The position numbers and the translations under genes were made by a program. The notes under the pieces were generated by a model. The model saw only the letters and a list, made by a program, of their open reading frames with translations, was not told where the DNA came from and did no database searches. DNA of 64,000 nucleotides from the NCBI RefSeq assembly GCF_030687395.1, contig NZ_CP117430.1:5208001-5272000 (forward strand), given 5' to 3'. This stretch comes from Pseudomonas wuhanensis (GTDB lineage: Bacteria > Pseudomonadota > Gammaproteobacteria > Pseudomonadales > Pseudomonadaceae). Shown one piece after another: positions 62,898 to 64,000 of the stretch; the stretch's first letter is position 1, and every line of letters begins with the position of its first letter.

Positions 62898-64000
62898 ATG
62901 CCCCGTAAAACCTGGCGCGCCGCGCTCGCCGCCTATGCCAGCCCCTCGACCCTCGTGCTGTTGCTGCTTGGTTTCGCCGCCGGCCTGCCTTACATGCTGG
63001 TGTTTTCGACGCTTTCAGTCTGGCTGCGCGAGGCCGGTGTTGCCCGCGAAACCATTGGCTACGCAAGCCTGATCGGTCTGGCCTATGCCTTTAAATGGGT
63101 CTGGTCCCCGTTGCTCGACCAATGGCGCCTGCCACTGCTCGGCAAGCTCGGTCGACGACGCTCCTGGCTGGTACTGGCCCAGGCGCTGGTGATCCTCGGC
63201 CTGATCGGCATGGGATTCTGCGACCCGCAAAAGCACCTGTCCTGGCTGATCGCCATTGCCGTGGTCGTCGCCTTCGCCTCGGCGACGCAAGACATCGCTG
63301 TCGATGCTTATCGCCTGGAAATCGCCGACGAAACCCGCCAAGCCGCGCTGGCGGCCAGCTACATGGCCGGTTATCGGGTCGCAGCCCTGCTGGCGACGGC
63401 CGGCGCACTGTTCTTCGCCGAAGGCTTCGGCTCCACCGGTTTCAACTACAAGCATGCGGCGTGGACCGGCACCTACGTGCTGTTCGGCGTCTTGATGGTC
63501 CCGGCGTTGCTGACCACCCTGTTCATGCGCGAACCGCCGGTGCCCCTGCGTACTCAATTGCAGGCCGGACGCTATAGCTTTGTGCACCAATTGGCGTCGG
63601 TGTTCGTGCTGATCGTGCTGCTGGTGTCCGTACCGGCCATGTTCACCCAGCTCTACAACACTGACTTCGCCAGCGTACTGTTCGAAGGCGCCAGCGTGCT
63701 CGACCTGCTGCTCGAAGACCGCGCGTTCCTGCGGGCGATCCTCTATATCACGCTGACCGGCCTGTGCTTGTCGGCCATGGGTCGCCGTGGCTTGGCCCCG
63801 GTGCTGACGCCGGTCAACGACTTCATCCTGCGTTACCGCTGGCAAGCCCTGCTGCTGCTCGGGCTGATCGCCACCTATCGGATGTCCGATACGGTGATGG
63901 GCGTGATGGCCAACGTGTTCTACATCGACCAAGGGTTCACCAAGGATCAGATTGCCAGCGTCAGCAAGATATTCGGCCTGATCATGACGCTGGTCGGTGC
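62898..64000 (+). CDS. ampG: Muropeptide permease AmpG, 3' end beyond the window
   Basis: The first 367 codons of an MFS permease are visible. FAAGLPYMLVFSTLSVWLRE, KWVWSPLLDQWRLP, GRRRSWLVLAQ and FASATQDIAVDAYRLE are AmpG hallmarks (import of anhydro-muropeptides for cell-wall recycling and AmpC signalling). The segment VLDLLLEDRAFLRAILYI corresponds to the larger cytoplasmic insertion of Pseudomonas AmpG. The reading frame is open to the last base; it is truncated only by the window edge. AmpP-type paralogues are the alternative. Confidence 0.85.
   Translation, partial: MPRKTWRAALAAYASPSTLVLLLLGFAAGLPYMLVFSTLSVWLREAGVARETIGYASLIGLAYAFKWVWSPLLDQWRLPLLGKLGRRRSWLVLAQALVILGLIGMGFCDPQKHLSWLIAIAVVVAFASATQDIAVDAYRLEIADETRQAALAASYMAGYRVAALLATAGALFFAEGFGSTGFNYKHAAWTGTYVLFGVLMVPALLTTLFMREPPVPLRTQLQAGRYSFVHQLASVFVLIVLLVSVPAMFTQLYNTDFASVLFEGASVLDLLLEDRAFLRAILYITLTGLCLSAMGRRGLAPVLTPVNDFILRYRWQALLLLGLIATYRMSDTVMGVMANVFYIDQGFTKDQIASVSKIFGLIMTLVG

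Noticed and set aside
1..64000. tRNA, rRNA, IS elements or prophage genes
   Set aside because: No cloverleaf, rRNA segment, transposase or phage structural gene could be recognised in either strand.

Overview
The window is chromosomal DNA of a Pseudomonas from the fluorescens group. Four things point there: the high G+C, strongly codon-biased genes; the bra branched-chain amino-acid operon and aot-type basic amino-acid operon; a QuiP-like acylase, AmpG, DinG and Dcd; and dense REP/REPIN elements of the fluorescens type. No rRNA, tRNA, CRISPR array, transposase or prophage was seen.

Layout. 1-8.9 kb: two tandem, paralogous giant proteins made of Ig-like modules with no classical signal peptide. 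9-13.8 kb: an MFS carrier, a MHYT-GGDEF-EAL c-di-GMP protein and a beta-hydroxyacid-type dehydrogenase that overlaps it tail to tail. 13.9-16.7 kb: a lone gene with an FtsZ/tubulin GTP-binding signature, then a DUF2288 gene. 17-22.1 kb: braCDEFG. 22.4-24.8 kb: a compact operon for a bufferin-type metallophore RiPP (precursor, MNIO maturase, partner protein, DoxX). 25-31.7 kb: a LysR/SDR divergent pair, a lipoprotein, a FAD dehydrogenase, a PLP enzyme and NhaA. 31.8-33.3 kb: a pyocin-S/colicin-E3 type rRNase bacteriocin with its immunity gene. 33.6-42.5 kb: a glycine-zipper lipoprotein, PdxH, an OmpA-type lipoprotein, a serine hydrolase, an agarase-like glycoside hydrolase and DinG. 42.6-49.4 kb: small envelope and hypothetical genes, including two tandem OmpA lipoproteins, two SEC-C proteins, an isochorismatase-fold protein and a GST. 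49.6-55 kb: a QuiP-like acylase and a DNA exonuclease/ATP-dependent ligase pair. 55.4-59.6 kb: a lysine/arginine/ornithine-type ABC operon. 59.7-64 kb: a small protein, dcd, a cold-shock gene, a DUF481 protein, an alkyltransferase-like protein and the 5' part of ampG, which runs off the window.

Most of the window is housekeeping or transport. The accessory or under-described parts are the twin Ig-repeat proteins, the tubulin-like GTPase, the bufferin operon and the rRNase bacteriocin. Both ABC operons carry an intrinsic terminator directly after the solute-binding gene, which fits high binding-protein expression with partial read-through into the permease genes. Three kinds of intergenic repeat punctuate gene ends throughout: REP/REPIN, GATC-ended long palindromes and GTAGCAGCT-type repeats.

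All functional calls come from reading the sequence and family knowledge. No search was run.
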